This document shows positions 31,084 through 41,557 of a stretch of DNA of 64,000 nt, piece after piece. The notes under the pieces are model-generated. The model made no database searches and was not told the origin of the DNA. It saw only the letters and a program-made list of their open reading frames with translations. The DNA is from Lithodes maja (taxonomy: Eukaryota; Arthropoda; Malacostraca; Decapoda; Lithodidae), in contig JBAKBP010000195.1 in the NCBI GenBank assembly GCA_037953745.1, forward strand, positions 124,001 through 188,000. The letters are read 5' to 3'. The translations under genes and the position numbers were made by a program. Numbering within the stretch: position 1 is the stretch's first letter; every line of letters starts with the position of its first letter.

Positions 31084-31606
31084 GCTCCGTGTGTCCAGAC
31101 ATGTTGACTCCAGCGTACCTCGAATTTGGTTCTCTATTAATCTTTCAACTGTGAGGGTGAGGGTGGGGGGCGGGGGGCCTTGTTACAGGCAACTTTGTAT
31201 TTTGTCTCCTTAACACACATATACAATATGATATACTGTACAAGCATAATGGTGACCACGGGATTGGGCCCATATGGGATTGGGCCCACTTAGGTTAGGT
31301 TAGGTTCCAATCCCGTGGGCCCAATCCCGTATGGGCCCAATTCCGTATATTCCGTATGGGCCCAATCCCATAATATACAACAAAAATTACGCGAGCGGTA
31401 TAGGATTGCTTAAGATGATCGATGATTTTTTTAACCCAATTTATCTCATATTAGTGTTCGCATACGTCTTTTAAGAACACGGTCTCTCTGAATTAAACGT
31501 GACAACATTATACGTATTACCGTTTTCTTTTCTTATTTTGTTATAGAAAAACCTTCATATGCTATTATACATTTTAGACGAATAACACACACACACACAC
31601 ACAGAG
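31084..31606. repeat. Intergenic: GGGCCC-centred inverted repeats with a short TTAGG tract, and (AC)n
   Basis: 31255-31375 holds five GGGCCC palindromes within ATTGGGCCCA-type units, in both orientations, around TTAGG repeated three times (31292-31307). (AC)n runs at about 31585-31604. The 5' end of LINE F probably begins just after. No gene. Confidence 0.7.
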
Positions 31607-31945
31607 ACAACAGCTGAGTCGAGAGGAAGCGGTCCACAGGCTCCAGCTGATTCTACTTACATGGTTGCAGGCGGGAGTGAGCTATATTATATATCTTATT
31701 CATGTGTAAAGGGGACTCCAGGGATTAGGATGATCATATAAAACAAGTAAACTTCGGCTGGCAAGTGAGAAATTAGTGACTAATACTATAGGGTGTGAGT
31801 GAACAATCCGAAGAGACCGCACAATATTGTTGTTTTCGGCGTGGGAAGTTCTCGGCTCAGTATGGTGGGTAAAAGTATATGGCCTATGTAAGTATTACCC
31901 AGCACAAGAGGCAAGATATTTGGTTCCAACTTCAAGAGGAAATAG

Positions 31946-32887
31946 GTGGGGAAGATGGTGAATGAAGATGACGAGGGGGCTGAGGGGGGGAGGGGTGATA
32001 AAGGCGGGAGTGACGAATCGGAGGGAGAGCCGGATTTTCCCGGTTTCATGACAACATGGACGACTGAGGACACAGGTAAATTTTGCTTCATGCTGTTGAA
32101 CAAAATCAAGAACTTGGAAGACAGAGTGACCGGCTTGGAGATAGTTAAGAAGGAAATTGTTACAGAGAATGGTGAGTTGAAGAACAGGTTGGAGTCAGTG
32201 GAGAGAGAAAAGGCAGTGATAATGACTAGGCTAGACGCCAGTATCTCTGAAGGTAAAAATGCTTGGGGCATGACTAGAGACCAAGTGGTAAAAGATTTAG
32301 ACAGTGTAAGGAAGGCACACAGTGACGAATTCAGGAAGATATTGGATGAACAGAAACAGCAAGATGTTAGGATAAAGGACCAGGTAAAAAGTATGGTTAA
32401 GCAAGGCATCCACGAAAACTCTCAGGCCATCCAGGAAGAAAGTCGTAGGGCTAACTGCCTCATAATATCAGGGGTGGAAGAAAAGGAGGAACTAGACTGG
32501 ACAAAACGAAAAGAACAGGATGAAGGTTGCATCAACAAGATTCTGGAATCTATTAAAGATGAGGAGGACACCTGGAAGGAGGAAATATCAGACATGTTTA
32601 GGCTGGGAAAATATACAAAGGAATACAATAGACTGGTAAAAATAGAATTTAAGTCAAGAAGGACATGTGATGAAATCATGGCAGTAGCGGCTAGGCTAAA
32701 AGGGTTAGAGGGTAAGGACAAAATCTACATCAGGCGAGACTTACCAGAAGAAGAGCGAAAGAAGGAGGCTGAACTAAGGAAAACCGCCAAGGAGGAAAAT
32801 AGCAAGAGGACAGAACAAGAAAAGAATAAGTTTTTTTCCGGAGTAAGAAAGGGGAAGATTATGAAACTTTCGGTAAAAAGAAACTAA
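31946..32887 (+). CDS. F ORF1, coiled-coil RNA-binding-type protein (313 aa)
   Basis: Acidic N-terminus (about residues 1-35), a long heptad-rich region (about 45-165), then a C-terminal domain beginning CLIISGVEE, with FRLGKYTKEYNRLVKIEFKS, IYIRRDLPEEERKKE and ENSKRTEQEKNKFFSGVRKG. This C-terminal layout is shared with B1 ORF1 (RRLGIYKKGEMRPLRVELKF, then KDLSVEEREQLRE) and resembles the RRM-CTD arrangement of L1-type ORF1 proteins. Presumed chaperone of the element RNA. Frame intact, although ORF2 is dead. Confidence 0.7.
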   Translation: MGKMVNEDDEGAEGGRGDKGGSDESEGEPDFPGFMTTWTTEDTGKFCFMLLNKIKNLEDRVTGLEIVKKEIVTENGELKNRLESVEREKAVIMTRLDASISEGKNAWGMTRDQVVKDLDSVRKAHSDEFRKILDEQKQQDVRIKDQVKSMVKQGIHENSQAIQEESRRANCLIISGVEEKEELDWTKRKEQDEGCINKILESIKDEEDTWKEEISDMFRLGKYTKEYNRLVKIEFKSRRTCDEIMAVAARLKGLEGKDKIYIRRDLPEEERKKEAELRKTAKEENSKRTEQEKNKFFSGVRKGKIMKLSVKRN

Positions 32888-32943
32888 AAGTAAAAGAGGG
32901 TAGGGAACAGACGCCGCAGATAAGCGGCTTGGAGCAGGTAATG

Positions 32944-35208
32944 GGGGACTAGAAAGTATAAGGATTCTATATAGCAATGTCGATGGGCTAATCTCTAAGA
33001 AACTAGAACTAACAGACTTACTCAAGACTAAGAAACCAGAAATAGTATGTCTCACTGAGACAAAACTAAGAGAAGACCTCGATATAAATTTGCTAGGATG
33101 GTCTGAATACAGGATTTGGAGGAGGGACAGAAAATTTCGACATGGAGGTGGAGTGTGCATACTTACTAGGAAAGATTTGATTGTGTCTGAGATAAAACTA
33201 GTAACTTCAACAGCAGAAGTTTTAGCAATAGAGATTGGTGGAAACGAAAAAATAGTGGTGATAGTAGCGTATGTACCTCCCAAGACGAAGACATGGGGTA
33301 AGGAGGAGCATAGCCTAATGCGTAAGGAAACAATTAGTGTGCTAGGAAATATCTTGGCTTCAAAGGATGAAATAGTCATGTGTGGGGACTTTAACTGCAA
33401 GGAAGTGAATTGGGAAGATCTTGAAGCCGGAGCAGGGGAGGAAAGTTGGGGCTATGAATTTTTAAGTATGGCCATGGAAAATTCTATATACCAACATGTA
33501 AAAGAGTCAACAAGAGTAAGGGGAAGTGATCAACCAGCTAGATTGGACCTTCTATTCACAAGAAGGGAGGAGGAGGTTCAAAGTATTCAGTACCTATGCC
33601 CACTAGGAAAAAGCGACCATGCAGTTCTAGACATAGACTTACTATTGAAGTATAATCTACCCAAGGGAAGGGAAAAGCACAAGGAAAATCACTGGATGTA
33701 TTCCAGAACCGATTTCGAAGGACTACAGGATTTTTTCAAGTCACAAAATTGGGATCAGGTGTTATCTGAAAGTGAGGTAGACAAAAAACTCAAGGCATTC
33801 ATGGAGATCTATGATACTGGTATAAAAACTTTTGTCCCTAAGTACATTAATAAAAGGAAAAAAAGTAATCGCAAAATATGGTTTAACCGCGAATGTAGGC
33901 AAGCACAGGAAGCAAAAAAACAAAGCCTGGAAAAAGGTGAGAAACTGGGATTCGGATGATAACAGGCAAAAATATAAAGAGGAGAGAAACAAATACACAG
34001 AAATGAGAAGGTCAGAGGCAAACCATGAGAAAGGGATAGTGGAGAACTATGAAAAGAATCCAAAAATGTTTTTCAAGTTTGTAAACGGCAAAAGGAAGAT
34101 AAAAGCCACGATCGTAAAGATTAAAAGTGGAAACAGAATCATAGAAGAGGATACAGAGATTGCGGAAGAACTAAATATAAATTTTGCATCAGTATTTACA
34201 AAAGAAGGAGAATTCATTGCACCAGAAACCAATGAGATAGGTACAGAGGAAATGCCGGAAGTCACATTTAACAGACCAGAGCTCATAGACAAAATGAGTA
34301 AGGTGGATCCAAACAAAGCCGCTGGACCGGACGGAGTATCAGGCTGGATTATTAAAGAAAATGCTAAGGAACTGAGTATACCGTTATATGACATAATGAC
34401 CAAATCATTGGACACAGGGATAGTACCTACAGAATGGAAAAGAGCAAACATTATTCCTATATTTAAGGGAGGAAGCAGGGATAAACCACTGAACTATAGA
34501 CCTGTATCACTATTGAGCATCCTCATGAAGATTCTGGAAGGATTAATAAGGGACAAATGGGTGAACTACCTGGAATCCAAAAGATTAATTACTGACCAAC
34601 AATTTGGATTCAGAGGAGGCAGATCATGTGTAAGCAACTTGTTGAGTTTTTACTCTTAGAGTAATAGACACAGTGGACAAGAGGGAAGGATGGGTAGACT
34701 GTGCCTACCTAGACTTTAAAAAGGCATTTGACAAAGTTCCACACAAGAGATTGCTGTGGAAATTAAAACATGAGGGAAAAGTAGGAGACAAACTGCTGAA
34801 ATGGATGAGAGCTACCTTAGCGGAAGACAGATGAGAACAACAGTAAGGAGGAAATCGTCAAACTGGACTCAAATTACGAGTGGGGTACCACAAGGATCTG
34901 TCCTAGCCCCAATCATGTTTCTAATATTTGTAAATGACTTACCTGAGGGACTATCAAGCTACATGAGCATGTTTGCGGACGATGCTAAGCTGCTTAAAAC
35001 GATCAAAACCCAGGAGGATTGTCTTGAGCTCCAAGCAGATTTGCAAAAGATCCATGAATGGAGCATCAAATGGAATATGGAGTTCAATGCAGGGAAATGT
35101 AAGACTCTAGAAATGGGTAAAAGCAAGTACAGACCTAGAAAAGATTATAAACTAGGAAACTAAGTGATTCCCAAAGCAGAAAAAGAAAAAGACTTGGGGA
35201 TAGAACTT
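32944..35208 (+). pseudogene. F ORF2, first part: APE endonuclease and RT (frameshifted)
   Basis: APE landmarks: ILYSNVDGLISKK, IVCLTETKL, GGGVCIL, VAYVPPKTK, CGDFNCKEVNWED, GKSDHAVLD. RT landmarks: DPNKAAGPDGVSGW, EWKRANIIPIFKGG, YLDFKKAFDKVPHKRLL, SGVPQGSVLAPIMFLIFVND, FADDAKLL. Compared with B it has a frame change near 33950-33990 in an A-rich run, a one-base gain near 34657, a one-base loss near 34804 and a stop at 35161-35163. A3 then interrupts it at 35220. Confidence 0.8.
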
Positions 35209-35219
35209 AAGGATAACAT

Positions 35220-38200
35220 CTATCTATCTATCTATTGCCTGACGCCGTGATCCCCGAAGGGGTGGCCACGAACGAACCGCCCCCATGCACCTCTGTCCCC
35301 AGTCAGTCGACGCCCCTCCCCCCAACCAGCACCGCCTTCATTCATGTAGTTCCTCACTCCATCCTTCCACCTCATATTCGGTCTACCTCTCCCCCTCTGT
35401 CCCTCCACCTCGCTCTCGTACACCCTCTTAGTCATTCTCTCGCTTTCCATACGTTCCATATGGCCGAACCATCTCAAGTTGTTCCTTTTCACACTTTCCA
35501 GCACATCTACCTCCACACCACACCTCCTTCTTACTTCTTCATTAGTCTGTCTATCCCTCCATGTAATTCCGCACGCACTCCTTAAGTAATTCATTTCCAC
35601 TGCTCTCACTCTTGGTCTGAGTCTCTCAACCAACGTCCATGCTTCGCTTCCGTAAGTCAGTGTCGGGATTACCACACTGTCATGCAAGGACTTCTTCACT
35701 TCCATACTGACCACCCTATTTCTTGTTACTGCTTTTAGCGTTCCTACAACCCTCTTCCCCTGTTGTACCCTCTCCCGCACCTCTTCATCCATAGTCCCAT
35801 CTTTACTCAACACACTGCCCAGATACTTAAAAGAGTTGACGATCTCCATAGCCTGACCGTTCAGCTTCACCTCACACTCTGTGACTTCACCCCTTTCGAA
35901 GACCATAACCTTGCTCTTCCCCGTATTTACCTTCAAATTCCGTTTTTCGCACACTGTTCCAAACTCATTTACCAGACCCTGCAACTCCCATTCATTATCA
36001 CTCATCAGAACTGTATCATCCGCAAACAGCAGTATAGGTAGCTTCCACTCAATTCCCTCCCTTTTCAGCGATACACCAACATCCACTGCTCTTGATAGTA
36101 TTTCTTTCATAACTCCATCCATATATACAGTAAACAACCACGGGGACATCACACACCCCTGTTTCAAACCAACATTCAGGTCAAAGAACTCGCTCTGCTC
36201 ACTCTCCACACGTACTGCCGCCTTTGCACCCTCATACATGCTCTTCACTGCTTTCAGCAACTTGCCCTCTACTCCGTATATTCTAAGTACTTTCCACAAA
36301 CCTTCTCTATCCACTCTGTCATAGGCCTTCTCCAAGTCCATAAAGGCAACATACACCTTTTGTTTCTTCTCCAGATACGTCTCCACAACACAATTCAGGG
36401 TAAAAATCTGATCTACACATCCTCTTCCCTTCCTAAAGCCTCCCTGCTCGTCGCCTATCCATTTCTCCGTTCTCACTCTCAATCTCTCAATCACTACCCT
36501 ACTGTATACCTTCCCTACTACGCTTAGAAGACATATTCCTCGGTGGTTACCACACACTCCTCTTTCCCCTTTGCCCTTATATAGGGGGACTATTATGCCA
36601 GTCTTCCAGTCATCGGGTGCACTCCCCTTCTCCCATGCTAGTTTGCACATTTTCCATACCCATTCTATCACTATCTCACCACCATACCTCAACATTTCCC
36701 CACACACTCCATCTGTTCCTGGTGCTTTCCCCAACTTCACTCTTTCCATGGCTTCCCACACTTCTGACCTCCTGATCCCCACCTCCTCCTCCACTACTTC
36801 TCTTCTTCTCCCTCCCATACCATATCCAGCTATGTTTGCTGGCTCTTCATTCCTTTCATTTAGCAACTCACTGAAGTACTCCCTCCATCTTTCGACTCTC
36901 TCTTGCTTCTCGGCTAGCATTCTCCCATTCTTATCTTTCACACCCTTACTGTTTCCCTTGCTACCTTCCCTAACTTTCTTGACTTCTTTCCAGAACAGTT
37001 TCTTACTCTCCCTCCATTTTACACTCAGATTCCTTCCAAATTCCTCATCTACTCTTCTCTTACTTTCCTTCACTACTCTCTTCACCACCCTCTTACTCTC
37101 CACGTACCTCGCTCGTTTCTGTCTCTCGGAATCTTCATTCCCTCTACTACCCAACCACTCTCTATATGCTTTCTTCTTTTCTTCCACAGCTATTCTTACC
37201 TCTTCTGTCCACCATGCTGTACCTTTCACTCCCCTCCCTCTTCTCCTCACTCCACACACCTCCTCACATGCTGCACAGATCTCATCCTTAAACACCTTGC
37301 TCATCTCCTCCACTTCCTCCATAACTTCCAGGTCGAACCCACCTAGTCGTCTTTCCACTGCTCTCCTGTACTCCTCCCTGACTTCCTCCTCCTGCAACCT
37401 CTCCACCCTCCTCACCATTCCACCCTCCTCTCGCCTCCCTCCCGCTCTCCTCACCCACTTCTTTTGTAACCTAACCTTAGCTACCACTACATAATGATCA
37501 GACAGACCCCCTCCAATACCCCTATACACCCTAGCATCCATCACAGATTTCTTCATTCGTTCATCCACACATACATAATCAATCAATGACTTTCGTTCCA
37601 CCACTGTCTTATCCTTCATCGTCAACATCCGTTTCCACGTGTACCTGTGTATCATTCTGTGTCGGAAGAAGGTGTTGGCTATCCACAGCCTCCTCCCCAC
37701 ACATACGTCCACAAGTGCACTACCATTCCCATTCACCTCTGATGGTACCCCCCACCCTCCCACCACTCCCTCAACTTTCCTATCACCCACCTTACCATTC
37801 ATATCCCCAATCAGAAATATTCTTTCGTTCTTGTCAAACTTCTCCAGGCACGCCTCCACATTCATCCAGAACTCCTCTTTCTTTCTTTCAAGTATATCCT
37901 CTGTCGGGGCATACACGCATACAATCACCCACGTTTGTATTCCTACTTTCATTCTCACCCACACAATCCTTGAACCCACAGACCCATACTCTCTTACACA
38001 TTCCTTCCATTTGCTACTTACAAACAAACATGCACCTTCTCTCGCTGTTCCTTCACTCACTCCAGCACACACACCCATTCCACACTCCCACTCTCTCACA
38101 TCTGAACCTTTCCATTTGGTCTCTGTCATTCCACATACATCCAGCCTGGCATTCACTAACACTTCCAGAACCTCTCTCTCTTTTGTGCCATCATTCATGC

Positions 38201-38397
38201 CACTAACATTCCATGTAGCCATTCTCAGAATGTCCGAAGGCATGTCCTTAGTCGGTCGTGGTTCGTCAACGTTGGTTCCGTCCGCATCCGAGGCTGTTCG
38301 TTCGTTTTTTTTTGCTTAGATATTTTTTCCGGGTGGGGGTCGCAAGCCCACCGACCCAACCTCTTTAGTCGCCTCTTACGACACGCAGAAGGCACGC
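35220..38397 (-). mobile_element. LINE family A, copy A3 (near full length)
   Basis: Flanked by an 11-bp duplication AAGGATAACAT (35209-35219 and 38398-38408). The 3' end is the (TAGA)n tail. The 5' end lacks about the first 34 bp of A4/A5, starting at the CGTGCCTTCTGCGTGTCG point. Inserted in LINE F, opposite strand. Confidence 0.95.
35232..38243 (-). CDS. A3 APE endonuclease / reverse transcriptase, intact (1003 aa)
   Basis: Single intact ORF of the same length as in A4 and A5. Domain layout as described for A4: APE endonuclease about residues 5-255, basic linker, RT about 480-780 with FADD at 740-743, and a C-terminal LRWFGHMERM region. A few substitutions relative to A4, for example VETYLEKK for VEKYLEKK. 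The stop is the first TAG of the tail. Confidence 0.9.
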   Translation of the reverse strand: MPSDILRMATWNVSGMNDGTKEREVLEVLVNARLDVCGMTETKWKGSDVREWECGMGVCAGVSEGTAREGACLFVSSKWKECVREYGSVGSRIVWVRMKVGIQTWVIVCVYAPTEDILERKKEEFWMNVEACLEKFDKNERIFLIGDMNGKVGDRKVEGVVGGWGVPSEVNGNGSALVDVCVGRRLWIANTFFRHRMIHRYTWKRMLTMKDKTVVERKSLIDYVCVDERMKKSVMDARVYRGIGGGLSDHYVVVAKVRLQKKWVRRAGGRREEGGMVRRVERLQEEEVREEYRRAVERRLGGFDLEVMEEVEEMSKVFKDEICAACEEVCGVRRRGRGVKGTAWWTEEVRIAVEEKKKAYREWLGSRGNEDSERQKRARYVESKRVVKRVVKESKRRVDEEFGRNLSVKWRESKKLFWKEVKKVREGSKGNSKGVKDKNGRMLAEKQERVERWREYFSELLNERNEEPANIAGYGMGGRRREVVEEEVGIRRSEVWEAMERVKLGKAPGTDGVCGEMLRYGGEIVIEWVWKMCKLAWEKGSAPDDWKTGIIVPLYKGKGERGVCGNHRGICLLSVVGKVYSRVVIERLRVRTEKWIGDEQGGFRKGRGCVDQIFTLNCVVETYLEKKQKVYVAFMDLEKAYDRVDREGLWKVLRIYGVEGKLLKAVKSMYEGAKAAVRVESEQSEFFDLNVGLKQGCVMSPWLFTVYMDGVMKEILSRAVDVGVSLKREGIEWKLPILLFADDTVLMSDNEWELQGLVNEFGTVCEKRNLKVNTGKSKVMVFERGEVTECEVKLNGQAMEIVNSFKYLGSVLSKDGTMDEEVRERVQQGKRVVGTLKAVTRNRVVSMEVKKSLHDSVVIPTLTYGSEAWTLVERLRPRVRAVEMNYLRSACGITWRDRQTNEEVRRRCGVEVDVLESVKRNNLRWFGHMERMESERMTKRVYESEVEGQRGRGRPNMRWKDGVRNYMNEGGAGWGEGRRLTGDRGAWGRFVRGHPFGDHGVRQ

Positions 38398-38973
38398 AAG
38401 GATAACATGTCTCCAGAAAGCCACGTAAATAAGATAGTGAGAGAATCACTAGCACTATTGGCAAATATCAGGATGTCTTTCAATTATCTTAATGAAAACA
38501 CCATGAAACAAATAATAACGGCAATAATAAGACCCAGGATGGAATATGCATCTGTAGTGTGGTCCCCTCACATGAAGAAACATATCCACAAAATTGAGAG
38601 GGTACAGAGAGCAGCTACGAAGATGATCCCAGGTTTGGAAAATTTGGAGTACCAAGAGAGGCTCGAGAGATTGAATCTACCTACACTGGAACAGAGAAGG
38701 AAACGAGGACAGCAAATTCAGATATACAAATGTGTTAGAGGTATTGACAAAATCGACCAAGAAAACTTCATAGAGAGGGATGGAGGTGAGAGAACAAGAG
38801 GTCACAGCTACAAACTAAAAGTGCTTAATAGTAAATCTGATCTGAAAAGTAAAAGATTTCCTACCAACTCGATTAGTGGGTGGAACAAATTGCCAGCCGA
38901 AGTAGTGTCTGCACCATCAGTGCATAGTTTCAAAGCACGGTATGACAAACATATCTTAGGAGGCGGGAATTAA
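38398..38973 (+). pseudogene. F ORF2, C-terminal part after A3
   Basis: Continues the RT: SPESHVNKIVRESLALLANI, IIRPRMEYASVVWSPHMKKH, RVQRAATKMIPGL, and the C-terminal SGWNKLPAEVVSAPSVHSFK. The reading frame is open to its stop at 38971-38973. Part of a dead ORF (see the first half). Confidence 0.8.
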
Positions 38974-39026
38974 CGAGCATGCTCACTCCCGCAAATACAA
39001 CTAGTGTAAGTACAACTAGTGTAAGT

Positions 39027-39197
39027 ACATCTGAACCTTTCCATTTGGTCTCTGTCATTCCACATACATCCAGCCTGGCATTCACTAACACTTCCAGAAC
39101 TTCTCTCTCTTTTGTGCCATCATTCATGCCACTAACATTCCACGTAGCCATTCTCAGAATGTCCGAAGGCATGTCCTTAGTCGGTCGTGGTTCGTCA
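39027..39197 (-). mobile_element. A8: internal 5' fragment of LINE A
   Basis: 171 bp matching only the leader end and first about 50 codons of family A (minus-strand start at 39172). The 3' end and tail are absent, so it did not arrive as a normal 5'-truncated insertion. It directly abuts the tail of F. Confidence 0.75.
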
Positions 39198-39206
39198 TTT
39201 TAAGAA

Positions 39207-39404
39207 TGATTTGAGGTAGGTAGCACGTCTGAATGCTGAGCAAAGAGTCGGCAGTTTGATCCCACCCCATGCCATTGGTAGACGTCAAGAGTTTGGACAC
39301 TCAAGTCTAGCGATTCGTGGCAAATGTCCAGTAAAGTCCCTGTAACAAAGGCACACCCTAGCCCTGTCAATCAACGAAGTGTACAGCGTTAAAAACTGCA
39401 TCAG
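39207..39404 (+). mobile_element. tRNA-derived SINE T2
   Basis: B-box-like GTCGGCAGTTTGATCCC at about 39247-39263 and the body GGCAAATGTCCAGTAAAG...CCCTGTAACAAAGGCAC shared with T1. Ends near the GTTAAAAACTG motif, as T1 does. Confidence 0.65.
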
Positions 39405-39552
39405 CATCAGTTGGCCAAAAAAGTAGTCACAGGAGTCACCAATTAACAATTAAATTAATTCTATTAATGCGTTAATTTTAATGGTACTATTTTCTTTTCT
39501 TTTCCTTTTTATATTAATAAATGGAGAGAATGAGATATAGGTAAACACATAC

Positions 39553-39693
39553 CGTGCGCAGATAAGACTGCCTGACAGCATCAGCATTGGTGAGCGTAAA
39601 GATGACGTCTGTGTCGTACTTGATACAGCTGTGAACATACTCATATTCACCCAGGATAGTTTCACCGGAGAGGTAGTCGTCCGCCCCTCGTAC
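39553..39693 (-). CDS. Host exon: end of a PI3-kinase Ras-binding domain (class II PI3K-like)
   Basis: Minus strand: acceptor CTTTTTTCCAG before 39693, donor CACG/GTATGTG after 39553. 141 bp, 47 codons, phase 0 to 0. It begins VRGADDYLSGETILGEYEYV and continues HSCIKYDTDVIFTL. The pattern V.G..(D/E)Y(L)....L..Y.Y(I/V)..CI is the C-terminal half of the Ras-binding domain of PI3-kinase catalytic subunits. The D-rich wording after CIK fits class II enzymes (PIK3C2 / Drosophila Pi3K68D), which make PI3P and PI(3,4)P2 at membranes. It belongs with exon 59748-59888. Identification is by motif memory, not by search. Confidence 0.65.
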
Positions 39694-39761
39694 CTGGAAA
39701 AAAGGAATAGTTCTGGATTAGGTATAAGACTGGGTATGATAAAATAGCTTTGACATGTGAT

Positions 39762-40051
39762 CTATCTACTCTATTTCTATCTATTTACTCAGGCCCATTC
39801 TCCATTTTTTTTTTCTGGAGGTGGCCTATTCGAGACAGGACGCCGAACATGACAACACAACAGAAAAACAATGAACACACAAAAACAAAACATAAATTCA
39901 CACACATCTGGGTCACCCAGCAGAAGACCCAGAGACCAGGGATCACCAAGGTCACTCCAGCACTACCCCGGCACCCGACCACCCGGAGAAGTTCCGGTCT
40001 CAGCAGGCAGACATGCAGCGAGCCGATACCACAAGCCCGCCCACCAGGGAT
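39762..40051 (-). mobile_element. SINE-like retroposon P2 (longest copy)
   Basis: Flanked by a 19-bp duplication with one mismatch (39743-39761 and 40052-40070, AATAGCTTTGAC...). On the minus strand it starts TCCCTGGTGGGCGGGC, contains GGGTGACCCAGATGTGTGTG and ends in a TAGA-rich tail (39762-39782). 290 bp, non-coding. P1 and P3 lack the first about 130 bp. Confidence 0.8.
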
Positions 40052-40263
40052 AATAGCTTTGACTTGTGATGGGTAGGATATGCTGTAATGAACTTGAATT
40101 TGATACACCAGTAGGCAGGGTCTGGGTTAGTCATATGATTGGGTAAGGTAGAATACAGGTTGCTCTGACTTGTGATAAGGATGGTTTGAGACTGGGTGAA
40201 GCATAATACAACTGCTGAGAGATAGGTTGGGTTCTGGGTTAGCTATATTAAGGCCTTTGTGTT

Positions 40264-40294
40264 GTTGTTGTTGTTGTTGTTCCCTAAGCTGCCT
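40264..40294 (-). mobile_element. S3: 31-bp tail-only insertion of the H-type LINE
   Basis: Minus strand AGGCAGCTTAGGGAAC followed by (AAC)n, the last bases of family H. Flanked by a perfect 12-bp duplication GGCCTTTGTGTT (40252-40263 and 40295-40306). Confidence 0.85.
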
Positions 40295-40329
40295 GGCCTT
40301 TGTGTTATCTCCTGTGGTGTATAAGACAT

Positions 40330-40431
40330 ATTATAATGTAAAACTTGCAAAATAAACAAACCGAAACTTTGACGAACACAGTAAAAAGACAAAACAACTT
40401 ATCAAAATCGCTATGTGGAAACAACGCTTAA
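40330..40431 (-). repeat. Dispersed repeat W, copy 3, ending in R4's TTAA
   Basis: Matches 24829-24934 in the same orientation. At 40428 its TTAA becomes the start of an R-type MITE end. Confidence 0.6.
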
Positions 40432-40463
40432 CCCTCCAGACCCGGTAGGGCTCTGAGGCACCC
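40432..40463 (+). mobile_element. R4: left terminus of a TTAA-type MITE, truncated
   Basis: TTAA (40428-40431), then CCCTCCAGACCCGGTAGGGC and TCTGAGGCACCC, matching the inverse of the R3 right end (8361-8397). Cut off at about 40463 by LINE sequence. Confidence 0.65.
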
Positions 40464-40772
40464 AGAACAAGAACGAGAGGACACTCTAAGAAAATTTACA
40501 AAAAAAGAAATAGGCTTGAGAAGGCAAAGAACTCATTTTGTGATAGAGTGGTAAATGAGTGGAACGCACTGCCCCAGTATGTAGTCGATTCCGAATCAAT
40601 AAGGGAGTTTGAAAGTAATCTTGATAAAGCATGGGGAAGACAAGATTTGAAGTTTGATTATAAAACAAAAATACAGAATAGTAAAAATGTTGCGTCTGCT
40701 ACCGCCGCCGCCAACACCGTGAACAGCCGCAGCAGTGCAAGTACTGGTACTGAGCTGGATACACAGGCATAG
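40464..40772 (+). pseudogene. LINE K3: RT C-terminal fragment
   Basis: The frame reads RVVNEWNALPQYVVDSESIR, then EFESNLDKAWGRQDLKFDY and an Ala/Ser-rich tail ending TGTELDTQA and a stop. The RVVNEWN.LP box is the usual end of CR1/jockey-like RT proteins. 40600-40735 is the inverse counterpart of 6462-6595. Confidence 0.7.
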
Positions 40773-40947
40773 TTTGCCTTTTTCCAGAGGATCTACTGTA
40801 AGAAACTGTAAGAAATATAACTCTAACAGGTATTTCCTATGCTAAACATAATCATCTGCAGGTAGCTATATTAACAAAATATATATACCGGTACTGTATT
40901 AGCCATTTTCTCACTCACTACTGTACAGTATATCCAAAAAAATTAAT

Positions 40948-41392
40948 CTATCTATCTATCTATCTATTGCCTGACGCCGTGATCCCCGAAGGGGTGGCCA
41001 CGAACGAACCGCCCCCATGCACCTCTGTCCCCAGTCAGTCGACGCCCCTCCCCCCCAACCAGCACCGCCTTCGTTCATGTAGTTCCTCACTCCATCCTTC
41101 CACCTCATATTCGGTCTACCTCTCCCCCTCTACCTCGCTCTCGTACACCCTCTTAGTCATTCTCTCGCTTTCCATACGTTCCATTTGGCCGAACCATCTC
41201 AAGTTGTTCCTTTTCACACTTTCCAGCACATCTACCTCCACACCACACCTCCTTCTTACTTCCTCATTAGTCTGTCTATCCCTCCATGTAACTCCGCACG
41301 CACTCCTTAAGTAATTAATTTCCACTGCTCTCACTCTTGGTCTGAGTCTCTCAACCAACGTCCATGCTTCGCTTCCGTAAGTCAGTGTCGGG
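40948..41392 (-). mobile_element. LINE family A, copy A7 (3' 445 bp)
   Basis: (TAGA)n tail at 40948-40967, then the last about 420 bp of the ORF, ending at GTCGGG. Flanked by ATTAAT (40942-40947 and 41393-41398), a likely 6-bp duplication at the TTA-repeat tail of D2. One 12-bp deletion is visible (about 41128) and the frame is otherwise open (41116-41358). 40773-40941 to its left shows nothing. Confidence 0.8.
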
Positions 41393-41557
41393 ATTAATAA
41401 TAATAATAAGCATGTTACTTATTTCTCATAAGCGCCAATTTTTCCGAAGAATTCACTAGCGCTCGAAAAGAGAAAGAAAAAAGAACAAAAATCAATGCAT
41501 CAAAAGAAGGCTTATATACAACACACATTTAACAATCACTAGCAGTGGCAAAATAGC

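Larger units (their letters stand above)
31607..39026 (+). mobile_element. LINE F (CR1/jockey-like, two ORFs), split by A3
   Basis: About 4.2 kb once A3 is removed. ORF1 at 31946, an APE-RT ORF2 from about 32944 to 38973, then a tail repeating AACTAGTGTAAGTAC. The 5' boundary is uncertain. The element is related to B in both ORFs but clearly diverged and inactivated. A3 sits in it with an 11-bp duplication. Confidence 0.8.
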
